44,472 bases of DNA from Anaerolineae bacterium (GCA_016789005.1 JAEURA010000204.1:1-44472), one strand, 5' to 3'; counted from the first letter of the stretch, positions 15,280-24,682 are shown. Made by a program: numbers and translations. Notes: generated from the letters alone by a model not told the origin.

Positions 15280-16253
15280 ACTCCGCCGCCTGGCTGCTGC
15301 GCGGACTGCTGGCGGCGCTGCTGGGCATGACTTCGGAAATTGTCCTGTGGACCGCGCCCGATGCCCGCCCCCTGTTCGATTGGATGGTGGTGAGCGCTGC
15401 CTATCTGGCGCTGAGCGCCCTGCTGCTGGATCTCGCCGCCCGCTACCGGCTGCGCGATCTTTACGGGCTGATGGCGCTGGCAGGCATCTACGGGCTGATC
15501 AATGCCGCGCTGCTCAACCCGGCGACCGCCTTCGTCGATTTCCCGCGCACCTTCTTCACGCGGGCGATGGGCGGGCATACGCTGATGGGGCTGCTGGCGC
15601 TGGCGCTGTGGCTGCGCCTGACCGACGGCAGACCGCTCCGCCGTGCCGGGCGTGTCTTCACCGGCGCGCTGGCGGTGTGCCTCGGCGGGGTGTGGGGCTA
15701 CTGGGCGCATTACGCGCCGCCGGTCTTCGCCGCCGGCGCAGATACGCCGCTGATCGCCGTCGTGGGCTGGTTCGCTCTTTTTGTCGTGCTGACGCTGGCG
15801 CTGACAGCGGCGCTGCGGCGGAGCGCGCTGAGCCTGCCTGTTGAGTCTTTCCGGCTGTCGCGCGCCGGCGGGGCGTTCGTCTTGATCGCCTTGCTGCCGG
15901 TGCTGGTCGCCCGGCTGACAGCGGGTGCGCTCGACGGCGTGCAGAGCGCCACCGTCATCCTGTTCGCCCTCTTCTGCGCCGGCATCATCTGGTTTCAGAA
16001 GCGCCGCAAAGGCGCGACCCTGCTCGATGCCCGCTCGACCGCCGTGCCGCTCAGCGCGCTCGGCGCCCTCTTCGCGCTGACGCTGATCGCCGGCGTGATC
16101 GGCTACCATCTGCCGCGCGGCGGTTCCGAGGCGGACCCGCTGGCGGTGATCGGCTCGCTGCTGACCGCTTACGGTTTGGTCTGGCTGCCGCTGGTGACGT
16201 TCGTGCTGGGAGCGCGCGAGTTCAACAAGCAGGCGCGCGCCATGCGGTTATAA
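15276..16253 (+). CDS. Multi-pass membrane protein of unknown function
   Basis: Codes for 325 residues with the ATG at 15276 overlapping the methyltransferase stop codon. The frame is open further upstream, but the overlap and the membrane-protein start MNSAAWLLRGLLAALLG favour this codon. About nine or ten hydrophobic helices span the whole length, with short loops rich in Arg on one side (RRAGRVF, QKRRKG). No transporter signature or catalytic motif is recognised. It is the last gene of a tightly overlapping trio and is followed 54 nt later by coaBC on the same strand. Confidence 0.75.
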   Translation: MNSAAWLLRGLLAALLGMTSEIVLWTAPDARPLFDWMVVSAAYLALSALLLDLAARYRLRDLYGLMALAGIYGLINAALLNPATAFVDFPRTFFTRAMGGHTLMGLLALALWLRLTDGRPLRRAGRVFTGALAVCLGGVWGYWAHYAPPVFAAGADTPLIAVVGWFALFVVLTLALTAALRRSALSLPVESFRLSRAGGAFVLIALLPVLVARLTAGALDGVQSATVILFALFCAGIIWFQKRRKGATLLDARSTAVPLSALGALFALTLIAGVIGYHLPRGGSEADPLAVIGSLLTAYGLVWLPLVTFVLGAREFNKQARAMRL

Positions 16254-16307
16254 TGAGAGGTGTGTTGTGTTAGCGATGGGCTGCGTCCCATCCGAAAAGA
16301 TTCCCTC

Positions 16308-17561
16308 ATGGACCCGATCACCCTCCTTCAAGGCAAACGCCTGCTGCTGGGCGTCACCGGCAGCATCGCCTGCTACAAAGCCGTCGATCTCGCCAGCAAG
16401 CTAACCCAGGCGGGCGCGCGCATCGACGTGATTATGACCGAGTCGGCGCAGAAGTTCGTGACCCCGCTCACCTTTCAGGCGGTTACCGGGCGCGCCGTCT
16501 ACACTGACATGTGGACGCCGGCGGCGGGGAGCGATCTGCCGACGCACATCGCCCACATCGGACTCGGTGAAGGGGCGGACCTGTTCGCCATCATCCCCGC
16601 CACCGCCGACACGCTGGCGCGGCTGGCTGGCGGTTTCGCCCGCGACCTGCTGGCGGTGACGGCGCTGGCGGCGCGCTGCCCGCTGCTGATCGCCCCGGCG
16701 ATGGACGGCGGCATGTATGCCAACCCGGCGGTGCAGGCGAACCTGGAGACCCTGCGGGCGCGCGGCGCGTTCGTCGTCGAGCCGGACGTAGGACGTTTCG
16801 CTTCCGGGCTGGTCGGCAAGGGGCGTCTGCCAGAGACGCCGGAACTGCTCGGCGCGATCCGGCTGGTGCTGGGGCAAAACGGCGCGCTGGCGGGGCGGCG
16901 GGTGGTGATCACGGCGGGCGGCACGCGCGAAGCGGTCGATCCTGTCCGCTATATCAGCAACCGCTCCAGCGGCAAGCAGGGCTACGCGCTGGCGCAGGCG
17001 GCGCTGGATGCCGGCGCGCAGGTGACGCTGATCAGCGCCGCGCGCCACCTACCGGAACCGCTCGGCGCGCTGGTCGTGCCGGTCGATACCGCCGTGCAGA
17101 TGCGCGACGCGGTGCTCGCCCATGCCGTCGAAGCTGACGCCGACGTGCTGATCATGGCGGCGGCGGTCGCCGATTACCGCCCGAAGCACGCCGCCGAACA
17201 GAAGATCAAAAAACTGGGCGGCGAAGAGCTGACGCTCGACCTGGTGCAGAACCCGGACATCCTGATGGATGTGAAAGCGCGCCGCGCCCGCACCCACCGC
17301 CCACGCCTGGCGGTCGGCTTCGCCGCCGAAAGCGAGCATACCATCGAGCATGGGCGGGAGAAGCTGATCCGCAAGGGGCTGGAGATGCTGATCGCCAACG
17401 ACATCAGCGCCTCCGACGCCGGCTTCGAGGTCGATACCAACCGCGTCATCCTGCTGACCGCCGACGCCACCGAGCCGCTGGCGCTGATGAGCAAGGCAGA
17501 GGTCGCCGAGGCGATCATCGCCCGCGTGGCGCTGCTGCTGGGGAACGGCAAGATGCCCTGA
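16308..17561 (+). CDS. coaBC: Bifunctional phosphopantothenoylcysteine decarboxylase / phosphopantothenate-cysteine ligase
   Basis: Codes for 417 residues from the ATG at 16308; a GTG at 16260 would add 16 residues that do not look native. The N-terminal CoaC flavoprotein domain (about 1-185) shows GVTGSIACYKAVDL, a His in THIAHIGLGEGADL, ATADTLARLAGG and APAMDGGMYANP, where the common PAMN is PAMD. The C-terminal CoaB domain (about 188-410) has the nucleotide-binding ITAGGTREAVDPVRYISNRS, AAAVADYRPK, an IKKLGGEELTLDL block and the AND dipeptide region LIANDIS. Together they make 4'-phosphopantetheine from phosphopantothenate, cysteine, CTP or ATP, and FMN in coenzyme A synthesis. Confidence 0.96.
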   Translation: MDPITLLQGKRLLLGVTGSIACYKAVDLASKLTQAGARIDVIMTESAQKFVTPLTFQAVTGRAVYTDMWTPAAGSDLPTHIAHIGLGEGADLFAIIPATADTLARLAGGFARDLLAVTALAARCPLLIAPAMDGGMYANPAVQANLETLRARGAFVVEPDVGRFASGLVGKGRLPETPELLGAIRLVLGQNGALAGRRVVITAGGTREAVDPVRYISNRSSGKQGYALAQAALDAGAQVTLISAARHLPEPLGALVVPVDTAVQMRDAVLAHAVEADADVLIMAAAVADYRPKHAAEQKIKKLGGEELTLDLVQNPDILMDVKARRARTHRPRLAVGFAAESEHTIEHGREKLIRKGLEMLIANDISASDAGFEVDTNRVILLTADATEPLALMSKAEVAEAIIARVALLLGNGKMP

Positions 17562-18118
17562 TGATGCGCTACCTCATCGTCGATCTCGAAGCGACCTGCT
17601 GGCAGAACAGCAAAGACAATACCCGGATGGAGATCATCGAGATCGGCGCGGTCATGCTGGCGGCATCGCCCGACCAGCCCGCGCTGGAATATCAGCGCTT
17701 CGTCCGCCCGATCATGAACCCCGTCCTCAGCGATTTCTGCACCGAACTCACCTCGATCACCCAGGAGCAGGTCGATGCGGCGGAGGATTTCTCGGTCGTC
17801 TTCCCGGAATTCCTGGCGTGGATCGGCGGCGAGCCGTTCACCTTCTGCTCGTGGGGCGACTACGACTACCACCAGATCAAACGTGACTGCGCCCGGTGGA
17901 ATCTGGACTCCCCGCAGACGTTCGACGCGCGCATCAACGTCAAGAAGGTCTTTCGCAAGCGCCACCACAAGCATGTGGGCATGGCGGAGGCGCTGACAGT
18001 GCTCGGTCTGCCGCTGGAAGGCATGCACCACCGGGGGATCGACGACGCGCGCAACATCGCGCAAATCCTGCTGACGCTGATGCAAGACGAGAAGGTGAAG
18101 CTTAAGCCTGCGCCGTAG
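17561..18118 (+). CDS. DEDDh 3'-5' exonuclease (ERI-1/KapD type)
   Basis: Codes for 185 residues; the ATG shares its A with the coaBC stop codon (TGATG). Exo I is VDLEATCW (D8, E10), Exo II is SWGDYD (D100), and Exo III is HHRGIDDARN (H157 with D161/D162), completing the two-metal DEDDh site. DLEATCW and the HRGIDDARN ending are typical of the ERI-1/KapD branch, which trims 3' ends of RNA or single-stranded nucleic acid, rather than DNA polymerase epsilon. The length matches a stand-alone exonuclease domain. Linkage with coaBC is probably by position only. Confidence 0.9.
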   Translation: MMRYLIVDLEATCWQNSKDNTRMEIIEIGAVMLAASPDQPALEYQRFVRPIMNPVLSDFCTELTSITQEQVDAAEDFSVVFPEFLAWIGGEPFTFCSWGDYDYHQIKRDCARWNLDSPQTFDARINVKKVFRKRHHKHVGMAEALTVLGLPLEGMHHRGIDDARNIAQILLTLMQDEKVKLKPAP

Positions 18119-18145
18119 CGCACCCCGTCACCGGGATGTCCTCCA

Positions 18146-18934
18146 TCATTCCAGCAGCGGCATCAGGACTGCTCCCATCTGCTCGCAGAGCGCTTCGATC
18201 ATCGCCGCCGGATCAGCAGCCTGCGCCAGCGCGTCGATGCCGGCGACGATCCCCGTCCAGCCTTCGCGGTTCCAGACCAGCGGCGCGGGCAGCGCCGGCG
18301 GGATGAAGCCATCCGGATACGGATAGGCATAGGCGTACAGGTAGGGGCGCGGGTACTGCCCCTCGGTGAAAGGCGCGAAGCCGAAGTTGAGATGCGTTTT
18401 CGCCTCGTCCATCGCGGCGTTTGCCGGGCTGAAGACCAGCGTCGAAATGTCGAGATGATGCGCCCACACCACCACCGGCGACAGATGTCCTTCCAGCCGC
18501 GCGCGGAAGCGCGCGATTCCGGTGAACGCCGCGTACTGCGCCTCGGCATATGCCTGCGCCACAGCGCGATCTGCCCGGTCGAGCCGTTCCGTACCGCTCA
18601 CCGTCTCGGCTTTGCGCACTTCGGCAAGCGCCAGACGTTCCTGCAGGGTGTGCAGCAGCGACGCCTGGGTGTGCGCCGTCAGGTCGATGGCTTCACCGGC
18701 TGCGGTATCCTCGACCGTCGCCGTCAGCGCCGTGAAGTCCAGCAGGAGCCGCTGTCCATCCGGCAGACGCTGCGTCCGCAGACCCACCGGCATAGGCTCT
18801 ACGCCCAGATGCAGAGCGTTGCGGCGCGCGGGCAGTACCGTCGCCTGAATCCGCGCGATCACCTGTGCCGCCTGGTGCAGGGTGTGAATCGTCGGCATCC
18901 AGGTCGTCAAATCCTGAAACGTCTCCAGTGGCAT
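18146..18934 (-). CDS. DUF5996-family protein
   Basis: Codes for 262 residues from the ATG at 18934, chosen because AAGGAG lies 6 nt upstream; the open frame extends to 18970. Soluble, no signal peptide. The pattern (start TWMPTIHTLHQAAQVIARIQ, a central FRARLEGHLSPVVVWAHHLD, LNFGFAPF, and Tyr/Pro-rich YPRPYLYAYAYPYPDGF) fits DUF5996, a family of unknown function common in GC-rich bacteria. It converges on the exonuclease gene and diverges from the GH57 gene. No role is proposed. Confidence 0.8.
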   Translation of the reverse strand: MPLETFQDLTTWMPTIHTLHQAAQVIARIQATVLPARRNALHLGVEPMPVGLRTQRLPDGQRLLLDFTALTATVEDTAAGEAIDLTAHTQASLLHTLQERLALAEVRKAETVSGTERLDRADRAVAQAYAEAQYAAFTGIARFRARLEGHLSPVVVWAHHLDISTLVFSPANAAMDEAKTHLNFGFAPFTEGQYPRPYLYAYAYPYPDGFIPPALPAPLVWNREGWTGIVAGIDALAQAADPAAMIEALCEQMGAVLMPLLE

Positions 18935-18980
18935 GACTTCTCCTTTATTCGCAGGGGTGCGGCTGCACATCGATCAGCGA

Positions 18981-19046
18981 TTAGACGCCTGGAACCGTCT
19001 TTTGCTACACTGTCGTTTGCGACAATGCGCTGCGGGGCGCTAAAAT
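18981..19046 (+). promoter_or_regulatory. Candidate sigma-70-type promoters of the GH57-glgA unit
   Basis: Two options are visible upstream of the GTG at 19085. One is TTGCGA (19017-19022), an 18-bp spacer and TAAAAT (19041-19046). The other is TTAGAC (18981-18986), 19 bp and TACACT (19006-19011). The second lies in the block GCTACACT-GTCGT, which recurs almost unchanged before glgC at 22272. Either could work; only mapping would decide. Confidence 0.4.
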
Positions 19047-19084
19047 TCGCATCAAGAGTTTCTTCTGATCAGGAGTAGTTATTC

Positions 19085-20713
19085 GTGGCAGCAACCGGCG
19101 CGTTCACGCTCGTGCTTCATGGGCATATCCCGTATGTTCGGATGCGCTACTTTCGCGGCGAAGCGTGGCTGCACGAGGCGCTGCTGTTCAGCTATCTGCC
19201 GCTCCTGGAGATGCTCTACACGCTGCACGACGAAGCGGCTCCGGCGCATCTGACCCTGTCGTTCTCGCCCGTCCTGCTGGAACAGCTCGCCCACCCCGAT
19301 ATCGCCGCCCATTTCGACGCCTACGTCGCCGACCGCACGGCGGCGGCGGACGCGGACATCGCCTACTACGAAGGGGAAGCCTATAACGAACATCTGCGCT
19401 ATCTGGCAGTTTACCAGCGCAGTCTGTTCGAAGCCGCGCGCGCCTTCTACCACGACCGCCTGCACGGCGATTTCATCGGCGGGCTGCGTCTGCTGCAAGA
19501 GAGCGGCATGATCGAGATCGCTGCCAGCGCCGCCACCCACGCCTATCTGCCGCTGCTCAGCCGGCGGAGCAGTCTGCACGCCCAGATTCACGCCGGCTTG
19601 CAGTCGTATGAGCGGCTGTTCGGCAGGCGACCGACCAGCTTCATGCTGCCGGATCACGGCTATCGCCCCGGTCTTGAAGACGAACTGGCGCGGCACGGCG
19701 TGCAGGTCTTCTTCGTCGAAGGACACGCCGTGCGCGGCGGCGACCCGACCGGCGCGGCGACCGGCGAAGTCCTGGGCGGCTTGGGCGCAGTCAAGCGGCA
19801 GTACGCCGTCGGCGACCGCTTCTTCGCCGATCTGCGCAGCAGCCTTTCGACGCGCTACGCCTACACCGTCGGGAGCAGCAGCGCCGCCGTCCTGGGGCGC
19901 AGCCACAGCGCCAGCTATCAGGTGTGGGGAGAGACGCTCGGCTATCCGGGCGATTTCGATTATCGCGATTTCCACCGCAAAGCCGGAACCAGCCGCCTGC
20001 ACTACTGGCGTGTGACCGGCAAGAACGTCGGCGACGCGCAAAAAGATTACTATCATCCCGACTGGGCGAGCTACAAGATCGAGCAGCATGCTGAACACTT
20101 CGCCCACATGGTCGGCGACCTGCTGCGCGGGCACTATCAGCGCCACAGCGACGGCGGCATCGTCATGGTCAGCTACCCGATGGAGTTGTTCGGCTGGCGC
20201 TGGCACGAAGGCGTATCGTGGCTGGATCAGGCGCTGCGCCAGATCGGCTACAACCACGACATTCAGATGACCACCGCCACCGAGGCGATCCGATTGTTCC
20301 CTCCGACTCAGTCCATCGATCTGCTGGAAAGTTCCTGGGGCGCGGGCGGGCGGCACTTCAACTGGAACAACATTGATACTGCGTGGATGTGGGAGGAGAT
20401 CGCCCGCTGCGAGGCGCGTATGGAGGCGCTCGCCGCGCGTCACACGCAGCCGACCGAGGCGGAAGCGCTGACGCTGGCGCAGGCGGCGCGCGAAGCGCTG
20501 CTGCTGCAAAGCGGCGACTGGCAGCTGTTGATCTCCACCGGCGAGGCGCGCATGTTCGCCATGCAGCGTTTCGCTCAGCATATCGAAGCGTTCGACTATC
20601 TGGCGGAGTCGCTCGACGCCGGCGAGGGCGATGCCCACGCGGCGCAGGAATTTTTCGAGCGCGATCACATCTTTGCCGACATAGACTACACCTGGTTTCG
20701 TCCTCGGTCGTAG
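19085..20713 (+). CDS. GH57 branching-enzyme-like protein with both catalytic positions changed
   Basis: Codes for 542 residues; GTG start with CAGGAG 9 nt upstream. Family GH57, branching-enzyme (DUF1957) layout: N-terminal beta/alpha barrel with motif LHGHIPYVR (11-19), a YWRVTG block (307-312) and a helical C-terminal domain. It is followed 62 nt later by glgA and then glgC, the context of alpha-1,4-glucan branching enzymes. However, the expected nucleophile block WLPEC(A/G)Y reads MLPDHGYRPG, placing D190 at the Glu position. The acid/base block YDxELFGHWW reads YPMELFGWRWHEG, placing P365 at the Asp position. If this alignment by eye is right, normal retaining catalysis should be impaired and the protein may be a glucan-binding or regulatory paralogue. 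Fold assignment is firm; enzymatic role is uncertain. Confidence 0.85.
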   Translation: MAATGAFTLVLHGHIPYVRMRYFRGEAWLHEALLFSYLPLLEMLYTLHDEAAPAHLTLSFSPVLLEQLAHPDIAAHFDAYVADRTAAADADIAYYEGEAYNEHLRYLAVYQRSLFEAARAFYHDRLHGDFIGGLRLLQESGMIEIAASAATHAYLPLLSRRSSLHAQIHAGLQSYERLFGRRPTSFMLPDHGYRPGLEDELARHGVQVFFVEGHAVRGGDPTGAATGEVLGGLGAVKRQYAVGDRFFADLRSSLSTRYAYTVGSSSAAVLGRSHSASYQVWGETLGYPGDFDYRDFHRKAGTSRLHYWRVTGKNVGDAQKDYYHPDWASYKIEQHAEHFAHMVGDLLRGHYQRHSDGGIVMVSYPMELFGWRWHEGVSWLDQALRQIGYNHDIQMTTATEAIRLFPPTQSIDLLESSWGAGGRHFNWNNIDTAWMWEEIARCEARMEALAARHTQPTEAEALTLAQAAREALLLQSGDWQLLISTGEARMFAMQRFAQHIEAFDYLAESLDAGEGDAHAAQEFFERDHIFADIDYTWFRPRS

Positions 20714-20775
20714 AGACGGCGCACGCCGCGACTCTGCCGGCTGTCCTGGCAGCGCGATCCAACAAGGAGAATGAC

Positions 20776-22239
20776 GTGAACGTACTGTTCATCAGCACCG
20801 AAGCCGATCCGTTCGCAAAAGTGGGAGGACTGGCGGATGTCGTCGGTTCGCTGCCCAAGGCGCTGCGTGCGCTTGGCGTCGATGCCCGCGTCCTCATGCC
20901 CTTCTACGGGTTCATCGACCCGAACCGCTTTGGCATCGACTACCTGTTCAGCTTCGAACACACCAACCGGCGCGGCACAACCCACGTAGATATCTTCAGC
21001 ACTGAACGCGACGGCGTGCCCTTCTACTTCATGCGCGCTCTGCCGTTCTTCGGGGGCGAAAGCACCGTCTATTCCGATTGGGACGGCGATATGCCGCGCT
21101 TCATCTTCTTCTGCCTGGCGGCGCTTGACGCTGTCGTGCATCTGCGCGGGCGTACCGGCTTCTTCCCCGACGTGCTGCACGTCAACGATTGGCACACCGG
21201 GGCGATCCCCTTCCTGGTGGATAACCGCCGCCTGTACGATCCCGAATGGCGCAGTGTCGGCATCGTCCTGTCGATCCACAACATGCAGTATCAGGGCGAA
21301 TACTGCGGCGGCTGGATGTTCGAGTACGGCGTGCCCGGTCGGCGCCACCCGGAACTGGAGCGCCTCGGCTTCATCGACAACATGCTCGGCATGTCCATCG
21401 CCTTCAGCGACATCGTCAGCACCGTCAGCCCGCGCTATGCCAGCGAGATCCAGTTCTCATTCATGGGATTCGGACTCGACCCGCTGATCCGCTCCCGCGC
21501 GCCTGATCTGCACGGCATCCTCAACGGCATGGACATCGACATGTGGGACCCGGCGACCGATAAAATGCTGGTGTCCAATTTCTCTGCCGACGATTTCCGC
21601 GAGAAGCGCCCGGCGAACAAGGCGCAGCTTCAGGCTGAAGTTGGGCTGCCCGTCCGCGACGACGTGCTGCTGGTCGGCATGGTCACGCGGCTGGTGGAGC
21701 AAAAAGGACTGGACCTGGCTTTCCCGGCGCTGCGGACGATCCTGAACGACACCGATATTCAGTTCGTCGGGTTGGGATCGGGTGAGAAGCACTACAACGA
21801 CGATCTTGCCGACATCGGCAGCCGCTACCCCGGCAAAGCGCGGTCCTACGTCGGCTTCAACGCCGCCATCGCGCAGCGCATCTACGGCGGCTGCGACCTC
21901 TTCCTGATGCCCAGCCATTTTGAGCCGTGCGGTGTCGGGCAGATGATCGCCATGCGCTACGGCGCGCTGCCGCTGGTGCGCGAGACCGGCGGGCTGGCGG
22001 ATACCGTCGCCAATTACGACAATGGCGACGCCGAGACCGGGACGGGCTTCGTCTTTCAGTGGCAGGAATGGCAGGCGGTGCTGGGGACGCTGCGCTGGGC
22101 AAACGAGACCTTTCACACCCGCAAAGCAGCCTGGGCGCGCATGCAGGAGCGGGCGATGCGCCGCGATTTCTCCTGGGATACCAGCGCCCGCGAGTATATC
22201 CGTCAGTATGAAGAGGCGCGCCGCCGGCATTCTGGATAG
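20776..22239 (+). CDS. glgA: Glycogen synthase (ADP-glucose type, GT5)
   Basis: Codes for 487 residues from GTG at 20776, with AAGGAG 7 nt upstream; the frame is open further left but MNVLFISTEADPFAKVGGLADV is the canonical GlgA N-terminus. K15-V-G-G-L is the ADP-glucose binding loop. HVNDWHTG and SIHNMQYQG are family blocks. The C-terminal Rossmann half has VTRLVEQKGLDL and the catalytic EPCGVGQMIAMRYG region (E-x7-E type family variant), then VRETGGLADTV. It extends alpha-1,4-glucan from ADP-glucose. The neighbouring glgC supplies the substrate. Length is normal for the family. Confidence 0.96.
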   Translation: MNVLFISTEADPFAKVGGLADVVGSLPKALRALGVDARVLMPFYGFIDPNRFGIDYLFSFEHTNRRGTTHVDIFSTERDGVPFYFMRALPFFGGESTVYSDWDGDMPRFIFFCLAALDAVVHLRGRTGFFPDVLHVNDWHTGAIPFLVDNRRLYDPEWRSVGIVLSIHNMQYQGEYCGGWMFEYGVPGRRHPELERLGFIDNMLGMSIAFSDIVSTVSPRYASEIQFSFMGFGLDPLIRSRAPDLHGILNGMDIDMWDPATDKMLVSNFSADDFREKRPANKAQLQAEVGLPVRDDVLLVGMVTRLVEQKGLDLAFPALRTILNDTDIQFVGLGSGEKHYNDDLADIGSRYPGKARSYVGFNAAIAQRIYGGCDLFLMPSHFEPCGVGQMIAMRYGALPLVRETGGLADTVANYDNGDAETGTGFVFQWQEWQAVLGTLRWANETFHTRKAAWARMQERAMRRDFSWDTSAREYIRQYEEARRRHSG

Positions 22240-22249
22240 GTCCGCCGCT

Positions 22250-22279
22250 TTGTCCGCTTTTCGAGAAGTGCGCTACACT
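22250..22279 (+). promoter_or_regulatory. Candidate glgC promoter
   Basis: TTGTCC (22250-22255), an 18-bp spacer and TACACT (22274-22279) lie 40 nt before the glgC ATG, just after the glgA stop. The block GCTACACTCTGTCGT resembles GCTACACTGTCGT at 19004 before the GH57 gene, which supports a shared promoter type. Confidence 0.4.
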
Positions 22280-22318
22280 CTGTCGTGAAAAAGATGACCT
22301 CATAGAGGAGAGTTATTG

Positions 22319-23581
22319 ATGGCAAAGGTCAAGGCGGTCATTCTGGCAGGCGGTGAAGGGACGCGCCTGTACACCCTGACGCAGAAGCGCGCGAAGCCTG
22401 CGGTTCCGTTTGCAGGTAAATATCGCATCATCGACTTCACGCTGAGCAACTGCGTCAATTCCAACATCTTCGACGTGCTCATCCTGACGCAGTATCGCCC
22501 GCACAGCCTGAACGATCACATCGAACGCGGTCGCCCCTGGGACCTCGACCGCTCGTTCACCGGCGGCGTGCAGATTTTGCAGCCGTATCGCGGGCGCAAC
22601 GATACCGACTGGTACGTTGGCACGGCGGACGCGGTGGCGCAGAACCTGAACTTCGTCCGGCGGGGACGCCCGGAATATGTCCTCATCCTCAGCGGCGATC
22701 ACATCTACGAGATGGATTATGACGTGCTGGTCGATTATCACGAGCAGAAGGGCGCGGATGTGACCGTCTGCACGATCAACGTGCCGCTCGATGAAGCCAG
22801 CCGCTACGGCATTGTCGATGTTGAGGACGACCTGCGCATCCGCATGTTCGTGGAAAAACCGAAGAACCCGCCGGGCACGCTGGCGAACATGGGCGTGTAT
22901 CTCTTCAGCTATCCCGTGCTGGAGCGCCTGCTGGAAGAAGACCGGACGATGGCGAACACCTCGCACGACTTCGGCAAGGACATCCTGCCGCGCATGGTGC
23001 GCGAAGGCATGAGGATGTTCGCTTTCCCCTACGGCGGCTACTGGATCGACGTTGGGACGGTCGAGGCGTACTGGGAAGCGCACATGGATCTGCTCGCCAG
23101 CCCGCCGTCGATCAACCTCAACGACCGCACCTGGATCATCCACACCAAGTCGGAGGAGCGTCCGCCCGTGATGGTGCACAAGGGCGCGACCGTCATCGAC
23201 AGCCTGCTCACGGACGGCACGGTGGTCATGCCCGGCGCGGTGGTCGAACGTTCGGTGCTGTCGCCCGGCGTGTTCGTCGGACCGAATGCCGTCGTGCGCG
23301 AATCGGTGGTGCTGACCGACGCCTACATCGAGGCTGAAGCTGTCGTCGAGCGCTGCATCCTCGACAAGATCAGCGTGATCGGTCACCGGGCGCACGTCGG
23401 CTCGGCGGCTCCGCTCGGCGAGCTGAAGATCACCTGCGTCGGCAAGAATTCGCACGTGCCCGCCGGTTTCACCGTCGGCAACGGCAGCATCATGGGCACC
23501 GATCTGCGCCCGGAGGATTTCTCCGCCTTCCCGGACAAGATCGTCCCTAACGGCACGCGCATCGGCTACAAGGGCAAATAG
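22319..23581 (+). CDS. glgC: Glucose-1-phosphate adenylyltransferase
   Basis: Codes for 420 residues; ATG at 22319 with GAGGAG 8 nt upstream, preferred over the TTG directly before it. The nucleotidyltransferase domain begins [19 protein letters not shown], with [17 protein letters not shown] (nucleotide and activator region), [22 protein letters not shown] and the sugar-binding FVEKPKN. The C-terminal third is a left-handed beta-helix with hexapeptide repeats ([20 protein letters not shown]), as in allosteric ADP-glucose pyrophosphorylases. It makes ADP-glucose from ATP and glucose-1-phosphate, the committed step of glycogen synthesis, feeding glgA upstream. Confidence 0.97.
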   Translation: MAKVKAVILAGGEGTRLYTLTQKRAKPAVPFAGKYRIIDFTLSNCVNSNIFDVLILTQYRPHSLNDHIERGRPWDLDRSFTGGVQILQPYRGRNDTDWYVGTADAVAQNLNFVRRGRPEYVLILSGDHIYEMDYDVLVDYHEQKGADVTVCTINVPLDEASRYGIVDVEDDLRIRMFVEKPKNPPGTLANMGVYLFSYPVLERLLEEDRTMANTSHDFGKDILPRMVREGMRMFAFPYGGYWIDVGTVEAYWEAHMDLLASPPSINLNDRTWIIHTKSEERPPVMVHKGATVIDSLLTDGTVVMPGAVVERSVLSPGVFVGPNAVVRESVVLTDAYIEAEAVVERCILDKISVIGHRAHVGSAAPLGELKITCVGKNSHVPAGFTVGNGSIMGTDLRPEDFSAFPDKIVPNGTRIGYKGK

Positions 23582-23593
23582 CCCCCCTGCCTC

Positions 23594-24682
23594 ATGCCGT
23601 TCGTCGTCGTCATCGCAACCGTATTGAACGAAGGCGAGTCCATCCGCGCGCTGATGGACTCGCTGGCTGCTCAGACCCGCCGCCCTGACCGGGTGGTGAT
23701 CGTCGACGGCGGCAGCCGCGACAACACCCTCGACGTTCTGAGCGCCTATGCCCGCCGTCTGCCCCTCGTCCTGCTTCAGCGCCCCGGCGCGAACATCAGC
23801 GCCGGACGCAACACCGCCATCACCGCCGCGGGCGCGGGTGCGCGGGAACAGGATCAGGACAGCGATCCGATCATCGCCGCCACCGACGCCGGCGTGGCGC
23901 TGGAGCCGGACTGGCTGGAGAAGCTGGTTCAGCCGCTCATCGACGATCCCACCTGCGCGGTCAGCGCCGGCTTCTTCCTTGCCGACCCACACAGCGTTTT
24001 CGAGGCAGCGCTGGGCGCGACCACGCTGCCGGAGATCGGCGATATCGACCCGGCATCCTTCCTGCCCAGCAGCCGCAGCGTCGCCTTTCGCTGGTCGGCG
24101 TGGGATCGAGTCGGCGGCTACCCGGAATGGCTGGATTACTGCGAGGACCTGATTTTCGATCTGCGCCTGAAGGCGCTGGCGGAGGAACCCGGCGCGCACC
24201 CGTTCGCCTTCGTCCCCGGTGCGGTCGCCCACTTTCGCCCGCGTCCTTCGCTGCGCGCCTATTACAGGCAGTACTACCGCTACGCGCGCGGCGACGGCAA
24301 AGCCGATCTGTGGCGCAAACGACATGCTGTCCGCTATGTCACCTATCTGGTCGGGCTGCCGCTGCTGCTGATCCTGGGGGCGGCGGTCCATGCCGGGTTC
24401 TGGGGGCTGCTGGCGCTGGGTGGGGCGGCGTATCTGCGCGTGCCTTACCGGCGTCTGCCGGCGGTGCTGCGCCGCGCCCGGACCGCCGGTCGCTTCCCCG
24501 TGACCCCTGTCGTCTGGCTGCGCGCCGCCGCGCTGATCCCCCTGCTGCGTGTGACCGGCGACATCGCCAAGATGATCGGCTACCCGGTTGGCTGGCGCTG
24601 GCGGCGGCGCTGTCAGCCGCCGGAGTGGAAGAGCGCCACCTCACCCCGGACTTCGTCCGACCCTCTCCGCAGGAGAGGATAG
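23594..24682 (+). CDS. GT2-family glycosyltransferase with C-terminal membrane segments
   Basis: Codes for 362 residues, starting 12 nt after glgC. The GT-A fold begins VVVIATVLNEGESIRALMDSL with VDGGSRDNTLDVL, a donor-site acidic motif ATDAGVALEPDWL and GGYPEWLDYCEDLIFDLRL as the acceptor or catalytic-base block. Two or three hydrophobic helices follow (about 255-290 and 315-335), so it probably sits at the membrane and acts on a lipid-linked or envelope glycan. The last 20 or so residues (from about 24637) are read from an intergenic palindromic repeat, so the native C-terminus was probably altered by its insertion. Acceptor and sugar are unknown. Confidence 0.85.
   Translation: MPFVVVIATVLNEGESIRALMDSLAAQTRRPDRVVIVDGGSRDNTLDVLSAYARRLPLVLLQRPGANISAGRNTAITAAGAGAREQDQDSDPIIAATDAGVALEPDWLEKLVQPLIDDPTCAVSAGFFLADPHSVFEAALGATTLPEIGDIDPASFLPSSRSVAFRWSAWDRVGGYPEWLDYCEDLIFDLRLKALAEEPGAHPFAFVPGAVAHFRPRPSLRAYYRQYYRYARGDGKADLWRKRHAVRYVTYLVGLPLLLILGAAVHAGFWGLLALGGAAYLRVPYRRLPAVLRRARTAGRFPVTPVVWLRAAALIPLLRVTGDIAKMIGYPVGWRWRRRCQPPEWKSATSPRTSSDPLRRRG

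Noticed and set aside
22313..24391. 692-codon minus-strand open frame opposite glgC and the glycosyltransferase
   Set aside because: Spans two well-supported genes and has no domain of its own.
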